NCBI GenBank assembly: GCA_903888765.1
Contig: CAISVF010000016.1
Coordinates: forward strand, 1-44,602
Source: an uncultured Verrucomicrobia subdivision 3 bacterium
Lineage (GTDB): Bacteria; Verrucomicrobiota; Verrucomicrobiia; Limisphaerales; UBA11358
Direction: 5' to 3'
Length of the DNA: 44,602 nucleotides
Below the pieces are notes generated by a model. That model ran no database searches. It was not told the origin of the DNA and worked only from the letters and a program-made list of their open reading frames with translations. Below, one piece after another: positions 34,127-42,272 of this stretch. Made by a program: the position numbers and the translations under genes. The stretch's first letter is position 1. Every line of letters begins with the position of its first letter.

Positions 34127-34834
34127 ATGAAATCCAGCCGATGGTTGTGCCCACTTTGCGCATCAACCCTTATTCTCCTAACCAGTTGTCAATCGCAGGA
34201 CAAAACCAGTGCTGCATGCCATCCAAAGTCCATTAGCTCCCTTCACGGCACAGATCCAGCAGGTTTTCAGTCCATTTTTAATGGCAAGGATTTTACGGGT
34301 TGGGCGGGTCCACTCGATTGCTGCGAGATTATAGGCGAAGCGATTGTCTGGCGGCACGACAAAGGTGGCACGATCTATACCCAGGGTGAATACACGAATT
34401 TTGTGGTGCGCTTGGAATTCAAGCTTCCGCCTGGCGGAAATAATGGCTTGGCTATTCGCTATCCGGGTGAAGGCAATACGGCTTACGATGGCATGTGCGA
34501 ATGTCAGGTGCTGGACGATAATTATGAGAAAGCGACCGGCGAAAAAATTGATCCACGCCAGGCGCACGGTTCGGCCTACGGCATGGTAGCCGCCAAACGC
34601 GGCTTTCAGCGCCCCATCGGTCAGTGGAACTATGAGGAGGTCACTGTCATGGGGCAGAACATCAAAGTGGAATTGAACGGCACCATGATCCTTGATGCCG
34701 ATTTAAGCAAGGTCACTGAATTCATGCACAATCGAGCGCATCCCGGCAAAGACCGCATCAGTGGCCATTTCGGTTTCGCTGGCCACGATGATCCAGTGGC
34801 GTTTCGCAATATTTCCATCAAGCGTCTCAACTAA
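34127..34834 (+). CDS. DUF1080 lipoprotein (3-keto-glycoside hydrolase/lyase-like)
   Basis: 235 residues. Lipoprotein signal with LLTSC lipobox (Cys21), so it is anchored to a membrane. The DUF1080 jelly-roll begins GFQSIFNGKDFTGWAGP and continues FVVRLEFKLPPGGNNGLAIRY, CECQVLDDNY, GSAYGMVAAK, GQWNYEEVTVMGQNIKVELNG, GHFGFAGHDDPVAFRNISIK. Characterised relatives cleave glycosides that have first been oxidised at C3 by Gfo/Idh/MocA oxidoreductases. Here a Tat-exported enzyme of that type starts 12 bp downstream, which fits such an oxidise-then-cleave pair. The particular glycoside is not known. Confidence 0.9.
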   Translation: MKSSRWLCPLCASTLILLTSCQSQDKTSAACHPKSISSLHGTDPAGFQSIFNGKDFTGWAGPLDCCEIIGEAIVWRHDKGGTIYTQGEYTNFVVRLEFKLPPGGNNGLAIRYPGEGNTAYDGMCECQVLDDNYEKATGEKIDPRQAHGSAYGMVAAKRGFQRPIGQWNYEEVTVMGQNIKVELNGTMILDADLSKVTEFMHNRAHPGKDRISGHFGFAGHDDPVAFRNISIKRLN

Positions 34835-34846
34835 CACGTCCCCCCC

Positions 34847-36181
34847 ATGAATTTAAACCAACTCCAGTCCCGTCGATCCTTTCTCAAGAAACTGGGTGTC
34901 GCCACCGCCGGTGCCCCGTTTGTCACCCGCAACCTGCTGGGGCAGTCGCCGAATGGCGTCTTGCGCCACGCGAGTTTCGGAGCGGGTGGGATGGCGTGGG
35001 AGGATCTTACTCAAATCGCCCAGTGTCCAGGCGTTGAAATTGTCGCCATTTGTGATGTGGACTTGAGCCACACGGCGGATGCCCGGAAACAATTTCCCAA
35101 GGCGAAAATTTATCAGGACTGGCGCAAGTTGCTGGATAATGAAGCAAATAACATTGACTCCGTGAACGTGTCGGTTCCTGACCATATGCATGCACCCATC
35201 GGCGTTTCGGCGATGCAACTCGGCAAACATCTTTATGGCCAGAAACCGCTCGCTCACGATCTTTACGAAGTGCGCCGAATGACCGAAATCGCCCAGAAGA
35301 GAAAGGTGGTCACCCAAATGGGCATCCAGATTCACTCCAATGCTCATTACCGCAAAGCCGTGCGTATTATTCAGGGGGGCGTTATCGGCAAAATCAAAGA
35401 GGTTCATTCCTGGTGTCCGAAATCCTGGGGCGACAATTCGCCCATGCCGGATCGCAGTGATGCTGCGCCTGCCGATTTTGATTGGAACCTGTGGCTGGGT
35501 GTTTGTGCGCAACGTCCATTCATTGGCGGCGAGTATTATCATCCGGAGAACTGGCGCAAACGGCTGGCTTTCGGCACCGGCACTTTCGGCGACATGGGCT
35601 GTCACATCTTTGATCCGGTCTTCAAGTCCATTAACCTGACGGCACCGTTGACGGTCCGCTCCGAAGGTGCCCCTCCCAACCAATGGAATTGGGGGCTCGA
35701 TTCCAAAATTCACTACCTCTTTCCGGGTACCGAATTTACCGCAGAAAGAACATTGCCGGTGACCTGGTATGATGGGATGCAGAGCCCGTCGGTTGAAATC
35801 GTCAATCTGCTCGAAGGAAAGAAACTGCCGGGCAGCGGTTCGGTTTTCGTGGGTCAGGAAGGTGTAATGGTCTTGCCGCATTATGGCCGCCCGCAGTTCC
35901 ATCCTGACGCAAAATTTCGTGACTTTGTGCCCCCTGATGCGGGCGAAGCTAACCATTGGGGGCAGTTTGTGGATGCCTGCCTCGGCAAGGACAAGACTAC
36001 CGCGAATTTTACCTATGCCGGGCCGCTTACGGAGGCCGTGTTACTTGGCGGAGTGGCCTCTCACTTTCCGCAGACGACGCTGAAGTGGGATGCAAAGAGT
36101 TTGAAATTTGATCTGGCCGAGGCAAGCCACCTGATTCGCCGGGAATACCGTCATGGCTGGTCGGTGAAAGGTCTCTCCTGA
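34847..36181 (+). CDS. Tat-exported Gfo/Idh/MocA family oxidoreductase
   Basis: 444 residues. The N-terminus has a twin-arginine signal, SRRSFLKKLG (Arg9-Arg10), so it is exported folded with its bound nicotinamide cofactor. The Rossmann part carries FGAGGMAWED, IVAICDVD and VNVSVPDHMHAPIG; the EKP motif appears as QKPLAHD, where Lys is kept but Glu is replaced by Gln. The C-terminal half has GTFGDMGCHIFDPVF. This bulky Planctomycetes/Verrucomicrobia type is commonly paired with DUF1080 proteins, as here (12-bp gap). It probably oxidises a sugar hydroxyl in the periplasm. The substrate is unknown. Confidence 0.9.
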   Translation: MNLNQLQSRRSFLKKLGVATAGAPFVTRNLLGQSPNGVLRHASFGAGGMAWEDLTQIAQCPGVEIVAICDVDLSHTADARKQFPKAKIYQDWRKLLDNEANNIDSVNVSVPDHMHAPIGVSAMQLGKHLYGQKPLAHDLYEVRRMTEIAQKRKVVTQMGIQIHSNAHYRKAVRIIQGGVIGKIKEVHSWCPKSWGDNSPMPDRSDAAPADFDWNLWLGVCAQRPFIGGEYYHPENWRKRLAFGTGTFGDMGCHIFDPVFKSINLTAPLTVRSEGAPPNQWNWGLDSKIHYLFPGTEFTAERTLPVTWYDGMQSPSVEIVNLLEGKKLPGSGSVFVGQEGVMVLPHYGRPQFHPDAKFRDFVPPDAGEANHWGQFVDACLGKDKTTANFTYAGPLTEAVLLGGVASHFPQTTLKWDAKSLKFDLAEASHLIRREYRHGWSVKGLS

Positions 36182-36268
36182 TTTGACTTACCAAACCATG
36201 CGCATATGCAACCATCACTGCGGCAAGGTTATTGTAATCTTAAAGAACAAAACCCAATTAATTGAAAT

Positions 36269-39200
36269 ATGCATCGCGTTTTAAGGCCATTTTCGGTCAT
36301 TTTTATGGTCGTCGGATTGATTTCGGAGATTACCCTGCCAACTCGTGCCGCCGGCTCGTTGGATAAGGCTAAGCCGGTTTCGCATACGCTTCGCCAAATG
36401 GAAGGCTGGACGCTGCAAGTGGATGACCGGCTGTTGTCGCCGCCGAATGGCGAGTTGGGCGGGCGCGCGTTACGTTTTCTAGAAAGCAAACTTGCGGATA
36501 TCAGGGCAGTGGTTGGCGGTGAACCCCTCGCGAAGCTGCAGTCCGTTAATATCGTGCTGGATTTGAGCCGCGGCGACCTGCGCAACCTGCAGTATCATCC
36601 CGATGCAGGCTGGCTGGCGGAAAACGGCTACTCGACCAATCTGGTGAAATGTGTCCACATTCCCCGGGCGGATGAATTGCCCACGCCGCGCAACATCAAT
36701 GAGCAACCCTGGGTGGTGCTGCACGAACTGGCCCATGCCTATCACGACCAGGTGCTTGGGTTTGACGACCCGCGCATTTTGCTGGCCTATGAGCGATACA
36801 AGAAAAGCGGACATGGCGATGCCGCTTTGCTTTTCGACAGCACTCGCGTGAGGCATTACGCACTGACCGATCACAAGGAGTTCTTTGCGGAAATGACCGA
36901 AGCCTACTTTGGAGAAAATGATTTTTTCCCCTTTAATCGCGCTGAATTGATGACCAGTGAGCCGCAGATTTACGAATTGTTGCAGGCCATCTGGGGGCCG
37001 GTTGGTGGGAGTCAGGCCAGGTCCACCAAGGAAGCAGGTCAGGCCAAAGTCAAGTCAATCAAGCCGGAAGAGGCATCGACAGTTCTGTGGTATGACAAAC
37101 CGGGGACTGCGTGGCGCGCAGCTTTGCCAATAGGCAACGGAAGATTGGGGGCGATGATCTTTGGGAATACGGAGGTCGAGCGTATTCCCTTGAACGAACA
37201 GTCCATCTGGACCGGCGGACCATATGATCCGACAATTCCGGGTGGCCCCCAAGCGCTGCCCGAGATTCGGCGGCTCGTGTTTGCGGGCAAGTTTTACGAG
37301 GCCGAAACTTTATTTGCCAAAAAGATGATGGGCAAGCCCGACCAGATGAAGTATCAGCCGCTGGGCAACCTGTTCCTCGAATTCCCCGGCCACACCAACG
37401 TCAGCAATTATCTCCGGCGTCTTGATCTGGAGACCGCCGTAGCCAGTGTTTCCTATCAGCTGGGCGACACCATCTATCGCCGTGATGCCTTTGCCAACGA
37501 AGATAATCAGGTTATTGTGTTCCGGCTCACGGCGAACAAGCCGGGGGCAATTACTATTCGCGCAAAATTTGCGGGTATCTTGAACACCAACCCGCCGGGC
37601 GACGAGAGCTTTGCCGCCGAAGTGACCACAGACGGTCAAATGGTGCTGCGCGGAACTACGGCAACTTATTGTGATATAAAGGGCCGGGTGAAATATGTGG
37701 GCCGAGTAAAGGTTTTGAATGAAGGTGGCAAGTTGACGACCACCCGGGATGGCGTGTCGGTGGACGGTGCCGATTCCATAATGTTGTTGTTTGTCGCTGC
37801 CACCAACTTCAAACATTATGACGATATCAGTGGCGATCCTGAAAAGCTGGCCAGGGAATACATGGGCAGCGTTAGCGAGCGAACCTACGACCGGCTGCTC
37901 GACAGGCATTTGGAGAATTACCAAAAAATATTTCGGCGCGTTAGTTTGACCCTGCCTGCTACGGATGCGTCACTGCGGCCAACGGATCAGCGTTTGCGAA
38001 CCTACGATCCTAAAAAAGATCCGCAGCTTATGGCGTTGATGTTTCAATATGGACGTTATTTATTGCTGGGCAGCAGCCGCCCTGGTGGGCAACCGGCAAA
38101 TCTTCAGGGCATCTGGAATGAAGACATGAATCCGGCGTGGGATAGCAAGTTCACTGCGAACATTAATTTGCAAATGAACTATTGGCCGGCGGAGACGGCC
38201 GCTTTGCCTGAGTGCGTGGATCCGCTGGTGCAAATGGTCCGGGAACTATCCGAAACCGGTGCGACTGTGGCAAAGGTTCATTATGGTGCGCGTGGCTGGG
38301 TTTTTCATCAAAACACCGATCAATGGCGAGCCGCCGCACCGATGGACGGCCCCACTTGGGGCACCTTCTCCGTAGGCGGGGCGTGGCTGTGCACTCACCT
38401 GTGGGAGCACTACCTGTTCACCGGCGACAAGGAGTATCTTCGCGAGATTTATCCTTTGCTCAAGGGGGCGGCGCAATTCTTTCTCGACACCCTGGTCGAG
38501 TATCCGGATAAAAAATGGCTGGTAACCTGTCCCTCGACCTCGCCGGAAAATTTTCCGGCCTGGTTTGGCAACCACACCTTTCACGACGACTATACGGGCA
38601 TTAATTTGCCGGGCACCACCATTACTGCCGGTTCCACCATTGACATGGGAATTCTCCGCGATTTATTCGCCGCATGCATTGAGGCCGGGAAGGTATTGCA
38701 TGAAGATAAAAAATTCTGTCAGCAGGTCGCGGCTGCCCGGGCCCGACTCGCACCGCTTCAGATAGGCAGGCAGGGCAACTTGCAGGAATGGATTGAAGAT
38801 TATACCGGTATTATAGAACCGCAGCATCGCCATCTTTCACACCTATACAACTTATATCCCAGTGCGCAAATTTCGCCCGCTGCCACACCCGAACTGGCCG
38901 CTGCGGCGAAAGTCGTGCTGAACGAGCGCGGCGATGCCGGCACTGGCTTTGGCATGGCTTGGAAAGCCGCCTGCTGGGCGCGGCTTCAGGACGGCGACCG
39001 CGCAAGCGCCTGCCTGGCCAATTTGGTCGCCCGGCAGACGTGCCCGAACTTATTTTCCATTTGTTTCTCCTCTCCGCAACTGGAAGGCGCTTGCGGCGCG
39101 ACTGCTGCCATTGCGGAAATGCTGGTGCAGAGTCAGGCAGGTGAAATCCAACTGCTGCCCGCTTTGCCGAAAGCCTGGCCGGAAGGAAAAGTCACCGGTC

Positions 39201-39367
39201 TGCGCACGCGCGGAGGTTTCGCTGTGGACCTCAAATGGAAGGAGGAGAAATTGGTTGAATGCGTGATTCATTCACTGAATGGAAATCCTTGCCGCCTCCG
39301 TTACGGAAACCATACCTGCGATGTCAAAATTGCAAATGGCGGGAATTTTAAATGGAACGGCCTCTGA
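36269..39367 (+). CDS. GH95 alpha-L-fucosidase with N-terminal HELAH metallopeptidase-like domain
   Basis: 1032 residues in one uninterrupted frame. After a signal peptide (to about residue 28) comes a domain of about 230 residues with VVLHELAHAYHDQVLGF (His152, Glu153, His156) and HKEFFAEMTEAYFG (Glu208 a likely third zinc ligand), the layout of a gluzincin-type metallopeptidase. A short Lys/Ala/Glu linker (about 250-268) leads to GH95 starting STVLWYDKPGTAWRAALPIGNGRLGAM (about residue 271). GH95 motifs: NLQGIWNEDMNPAWDSKFTANINLQMNYW (conserved Asn pair, about 631-637), CPSTSPENFP (catalytic Glu about 759), HRHLSHLYNLYPS, and a variant GFGMAWKAACWARLQDGD. GH95 cleaves alpha-1,2-linked L-fucose or L-galactose by inversion. 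The fusion suggests that fucose removal and peptide binding or cleavage act on one substrate. Confidence 0.88.
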   Translation: MHRVLRPFSVIFMVVGLISEITLPTRAAGSLDKAKPVSHTLRQMEGWTLQVDDRLLSPPNGELGGRALRFLESKLADIRAVVGGEPLAKLQSVNIVLDLSRGDLRNLQYHPDAGWLAENGYSTNLVKCVHIPRADELPTPRNINEQPWVVLHELAHAYHDQVLGFDDPRILLAYERYKKSGHGDAALLFDSTRVRHYALTDHKEFFAEMTEAYFGENDFFPFNRAELMTSEPQIYELLQAIWGPVGGSQARSTKEAGQAKVKSIKPEEASTVLWYDKPGTAWRAALPIGNGRLGAMIFGNTEVERIPLNEQSIWTGGPYDPTIPGGPQALPEIRRLVFAGKFYEAETLFAKKMMGKPDQMKYQPLGNLFLEFPGHTNVSNYLRRLDLETAVASVSYQLGDTIYRRDAFANEDNQVIVFRLTANKPGAITIRAKFAGILNTNPPGDESFAAEVTTDGQMVLRGTTATYCDIKGRVKYVGRVKVLNEGGKLTTTRDGVSVDGADSIMLLFVAATNFKHYDDISGDPEKLAREYMGSVSERTYDRLLDRHLENYQKIFRRVSLTLPATDASLRPTDQRLRTYDPKKDPQLMALMFQYGRYLLLGSSRPGGQPANLQGIWNEDMNPAWDSKFTANINLQMNYWPAETAALPECVDPLVQMVRELSETGATVAKVHYGARGWVFHQNTDQWRAAAPMDGPTWGTFSVGGAWLCTHLWEHYLFTGDKEYLREIYPLLKGAAQFFLDTLVEYPDKKWLVTCPSTSPENFPAWFGNHTFHDDYTGINLPGTTITAGSTIDMGILRDLFAACIEAGKVLHEDKKFCQQVAAARARLAPLQIGRQGNLQEWIEDYTGIIEPQHRHLSHLYNLYPSAQISPAATPELAAAAKVVLNERGDAGTGFGMAWKAACWARLQDGDRASACLANLVARQTCPNLFSICFSSPQLEGACGATAAIAEMLVQSQAGEIQLLPALPKAWPEGKVTGLRTRGGFAVDLKWKEEKLVECVIHSLNGNPCRLRYGNHTCDVKIANGGNFKWNGL

Positions 39368-39417
39368 CCTGATTGGCGGCCGACACTAAATCTGGCATCC
39401 GAGTCGCAATTGAAATC

Positions 39418-41688
39418 ATGTACCATGCCGTGCGCAAATCGCTCTTGTTAGGTTCATACCTGCTGTTATCAGGTCTTGAACTGTTGGCTGCCGAAAAGCA
39501 GCCGGTGAACCAGGCATTGCTGACAGTAGATCGAATTTTTGGGAAAAAAGGGGAATTTAAATCGGAGGAATGGGGGCCGGGCTGCTGGTTAAAAGACGGC
39601 TCCGGTTATACGACTCTCGAACCGTCTAGGTTCGCCCAGGACGCCAAAGATATTGTTCGCTACGATGTGGTTTCGGGCCGGCGCGAGGTGTTGATATTCG
39701 CAACCAATCTTGTACTTAAAGGTGCTTCCACATCCCTGAAGATTAAAGACTATGCCTGGACTGATGACGGCTGTAAATTGCTGATCTTTACGGACACCAA
39801 ACGTGTCTGGCGCAAGGAGACACGCGGGGATTACTGGGTGTGGGATTTGAAGCGGCAGAATCTTAAAAAGCTGGGCGGCAACGCGGCGCCTTCGACCTTG
39901 ATGTTTGCCACGCTGTCCCCGGATAACCGCCAGATTGCTTATGTTTGTCAAAATAATATTTTCGTGCAATCGCTGGACACCTGGCGCATCACCCAGATAA
40001 CCAAAAGCGGGTCACCCACCATTATCAACGGCACCTCGGATTGGGTTTATGAGGAGGAATTCGATTTGCGGAACGGGTTGCGCTGGAGTCCTGATGGTAA
40101 ATACATTGCTTATTGGCAATTTGATACGTCCGGAGTCAGAGAATATAAGCTGATCAACTACACCGATGAGCTATACCCCAAAATTAAGTCCTTTGCTTAC
40201 CCGAAAGTCGGGGAAACCAACTCTGCTTGCCGGGTGGGTATTATCAAAGCCAGTGGTGGCAGCACGCATTGGTTCCAGCCGAGTGCCGACCCGAGAAACA
40301 ATTACATTCCGGCAATGGAATGGATGAAAGATTCCCGGCACATCGTTTTTCAGCAGCTTAATCGGCTGCAAAACACGAACAGGGTCATGTGCGGTGACAT
40401 AAAAACCGGCCGGTGCGAAACGCTTTTCACCGATCGCGATGAAGCCTGGGTAGATGTCAATGATGAGTGGCCTTGGTTAAATGACGGAGAGCATTTTTTA
40501 TGGCTTAGCGAGCGGGACGGCTGGAGGCACGCCTACTCAGTGAATTGCACCAATCGTGATATCAAATTGCTGACGCCGGGGGCCTTTGACGTGACCCGCA
40601 TCGCCGGCGTGGATGAGCGGCGCGGGTATGTTTATTTCATCGCCTCGCCCGACAATCCCACACAGCGCTATCTTTATTGCGCACCCTTGGATGGGCGTGG
40701 GAATTGCGAGCGGATTTCACCTGACTATCAGCCAGGCACGCATACTTATGACCTCTCGGAAGATGGCTGCTGGGCCTTCCATGCGTATTCAAGTTTCAGC
40801 CATCCGCCGGTAAGCGAACTCGTACAGTTGCCGGAACACAAAATCGTGCAACCAATCGCCGACAATGCAAAGCTGCGCCGTAAACTGGGCGAGTTACCAG
40901 CCTGTTCCACTGAATTTTTTCGCGTCAGCGTAACGAATGGAATTCAGCTTGACGGCTGGTGCATCAAGCCGCCGGACTTTAATCCAAGCAGTCATTATCC
41001 CCTCTTAATACAGGTTTATGGAGAACCGGCCAGTACCATTGTTAACGACCGCTGGGGTGGGGAAAGCTATCTCTGGCACATAATGTTGGCGCAACAAGGT
41101 TATGTTGTGATTGCCATGGATAATCGTGGCACGCCAACGCTGCGCGGTCGCGATTGGCGCAAAATTGTCTATCGCCAGATTGGCATTCTAGCTTCGGCTG
41201 ACCAGGCAGCCGCTACCCGGCAACTGCTGCAGGAACGCACTTATCTGGATGCCCGGCGCGTTGGCATCTGGGGGTGGAGCGGAGGTGGTTCCATGAGTCT
41301 TAACGCTATTTTCCGTTACCCGGATCTATATCGCATGGCTATGGCCATTGCTTTTGTCAGCAACCAATGTAAATACGATACGGTTTATCAGGAACGCTAC
41401 ATGGGCTTGCCTGCGGATAATGTAGCTGGCTACCGGGACGGTTCACCTCTCAACTTCGCGCACCAGTTGCAAGGCAAGCTTTTGCTCGTCTATGGCACCG
41501 GCGATGATAATTGCCATTATCAAAATTGTGAAATTCTGGTTAATGAACTTATTAAACAGAACAAGCAATACTCATTGATGGCTTATCCGAACCGGACTCA
41601 TGCCATTGAAGAAGGGGACAATACCAAGCGCCATCTATTTGAAACCCTGACAAGGTATTTGCAGGAAAATCTACCTCTGACTGAATAA
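39418..41688 (+). CDS. Dipeptidyl peptidase IV (S9B family)
   Basis: 756 residues from the ATG at 39418, which starts the signal peptide region; an in-frame TTG at 39373 is less likely. The beta-propeller half carries the S9B double-Glu motif SDWVYEEEF, which binds the substrate N-terminus. The alpha/beta-hydrolase half has the triad: GIWGWSGGGSMS with Ser621, YGTGDDNCHYQN with Asp at about 696, and YPNRTHAIEEG with His728, in nearly the same places as in classical DPP IV. It releases X-Pro or X-Ala dipeptides from peptides outside the cytoplasm. It sits 50 bp after the peptidase-like/fucosidase fusion and before serine dehydratase, which supports peptide use by this locus. Confidence 0.95.
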   Translation: MYHAVRKSLLLGSYLLLSGLELLAAEKQPVNQALLTVDRIFGKKGEFKSEEWGPGCWLKDGSGYTTLEPSRFAQDAKDIVRYDVVSGRREVLIFATNLVLKGASTSLKIKDYAWTDDGCKLLIFTDTKRVWRKETRGDYWVWDLKRQNLKKLGGNAAPSTLMFATLSPDNRQIAYVCQNNIFVQSLDTWRITQITKSGSPTIINGTSDWVYEEEFDLRNGLRWSPDGKYIAYWQFDTSGVREYKLINYTDELYPKIKSFAYPKVGETNSACRVGIIKASGGSTHWFQPSADPRNNYIPAMEWMKDSRHIVFQQLNRLQNTNRVMCGDIKTGRCETLFTDRDEAWVDVNDEWPWLNDGEHFLWLSERDGWRHAYSVNCTNRDIKLLTPGAFDVTRIAGVDERRGYVYFIASPDNPTQRYLYCAPLDGRGNCERISPDYQPGTHTYDLSEDGCWAFHAYSSFSHPPVSELVQLPEHKIVQPIADNAKLRRKLGELPACSTEFFRVSVTNGIQLDGWCIKPPDFNPSSHYPLLIQVYGEPASTIVNDRWGGESYLWHIMLAQQGYVVIAMDNRGTPTLRGRDWRKIVYRQIGILASADQAAATRQLLQERTYLDARRVGIWGWSGGGSMSLNAIFRYPDLYRMAMAIAFVSNQCKYDTVYQERYMGLPADNVAGYRDGSPLNFAHQLQGKLLLVYGTGDDNCHYQNCEILVNELIKQNKQYSLMAYPNRTHAIEEGDNTKRHLFETLTRYLQENLPLTE

Positions 41689-41717
41689 AGCCTTGTAAAA
41701 ATAAAACTTTCTTATCC

Positions 41718-42266
41718 ATGATTGTCACCGTTACCCACCTGGAAATGCTTTCCGCCAGCGAGATTCTGCCGAGATACGCGGCAGATCCGGCATTTTCCAT
41801 TAATGAGGCTACCATCAAACAATGGCAGGTGAACAAATTTTTCTACAGCTTTGTGGGCGAATCCTGGTCCTGGTGGGAAAAATTGAGTTGGAATTGCGCA
41901 CAATGGCAGGCCTACGCGCACGATAATCGCCTCCGCACTTGGATCGCCAGCTATGCAGGATCGCCAGCCGGCTATTTCGAATTGCGTTGTGACGAAGAAA
42001 ATGGTGTGGAAATCAGTTACCTTGGCCTGACTTCCTCTTTTATTGGCCACGGTTTGGGCGGCCCTTTGCTGACCGGAGCATTGTTGGCGGCTTGGGCCGA
42101 GCATCCCAAGCGTGTCTGGGTTCATACTTGCACACTAGACCATCCGGCTGCTTTGGCCAACTACCTCGCCCGCGGCATGAAAATATTTCGTACGGAATTG
42201 CAAAATGATCCGCCGAAGTATTCTTCATCTTCCGTTCCCAGACCGAAATCTGCCCCCCCCCAATAA
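41718..42266 (+). CDS. GNAT family N-acetyltransferase
   Basis: 182 residues, no signal peptide. The GNAT core is seen in AGYFELRCDEENGVEISYLGLTSSFIGHGLGGPLLTGALLAAW, where the Q/R-x-x-G-x-G/A acetyl-CoA loop appears as FIGHGLGGPLL, followed by VWVHTCTLDHPAALANYLARGMKIFRTE, the usual end of the fold. Its acceptor is unknown. It begins 29 bp after DPP IV and ends 6 bp before serine dehydratase. The last codons pass through a run of nine C (42253-42261), so the exact C-terminus is sensitive to sequencing error. Confidence 0.85.
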   Translation: MIVTVTHLEMLSASEILPRYAADPAFSINEATIKQWQVNKFFYSFVGESWSWWEKLSWNCAQWQAYAHDNRLRTWIASYAGSPAGYFELRCDEENGVEISYLGLTSSFIGHGLGGPLLTGALLAAWAEHPKRVWVHTCTLDHPAALANYLARGMKIFRTELQNDPPKYSSSSVPRPKSAPPQ

Positions 42267-42272
42267 AATTAT

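Noticed and set aside
34853-35956. Long open frame (367 codons) on the minus strand
   Set aside because: It lies fully antisense to the clear Tat-exported oxidoreductase, has no recognisable domain and arises from codon bias of the real gene.
42253-42261. Nine-C homopolymer as a phase-variation switch
   Set aside because: It lies in the last codons of the GNAT gene, where slippage would change only the tail; a sequence-quality remark is enough.
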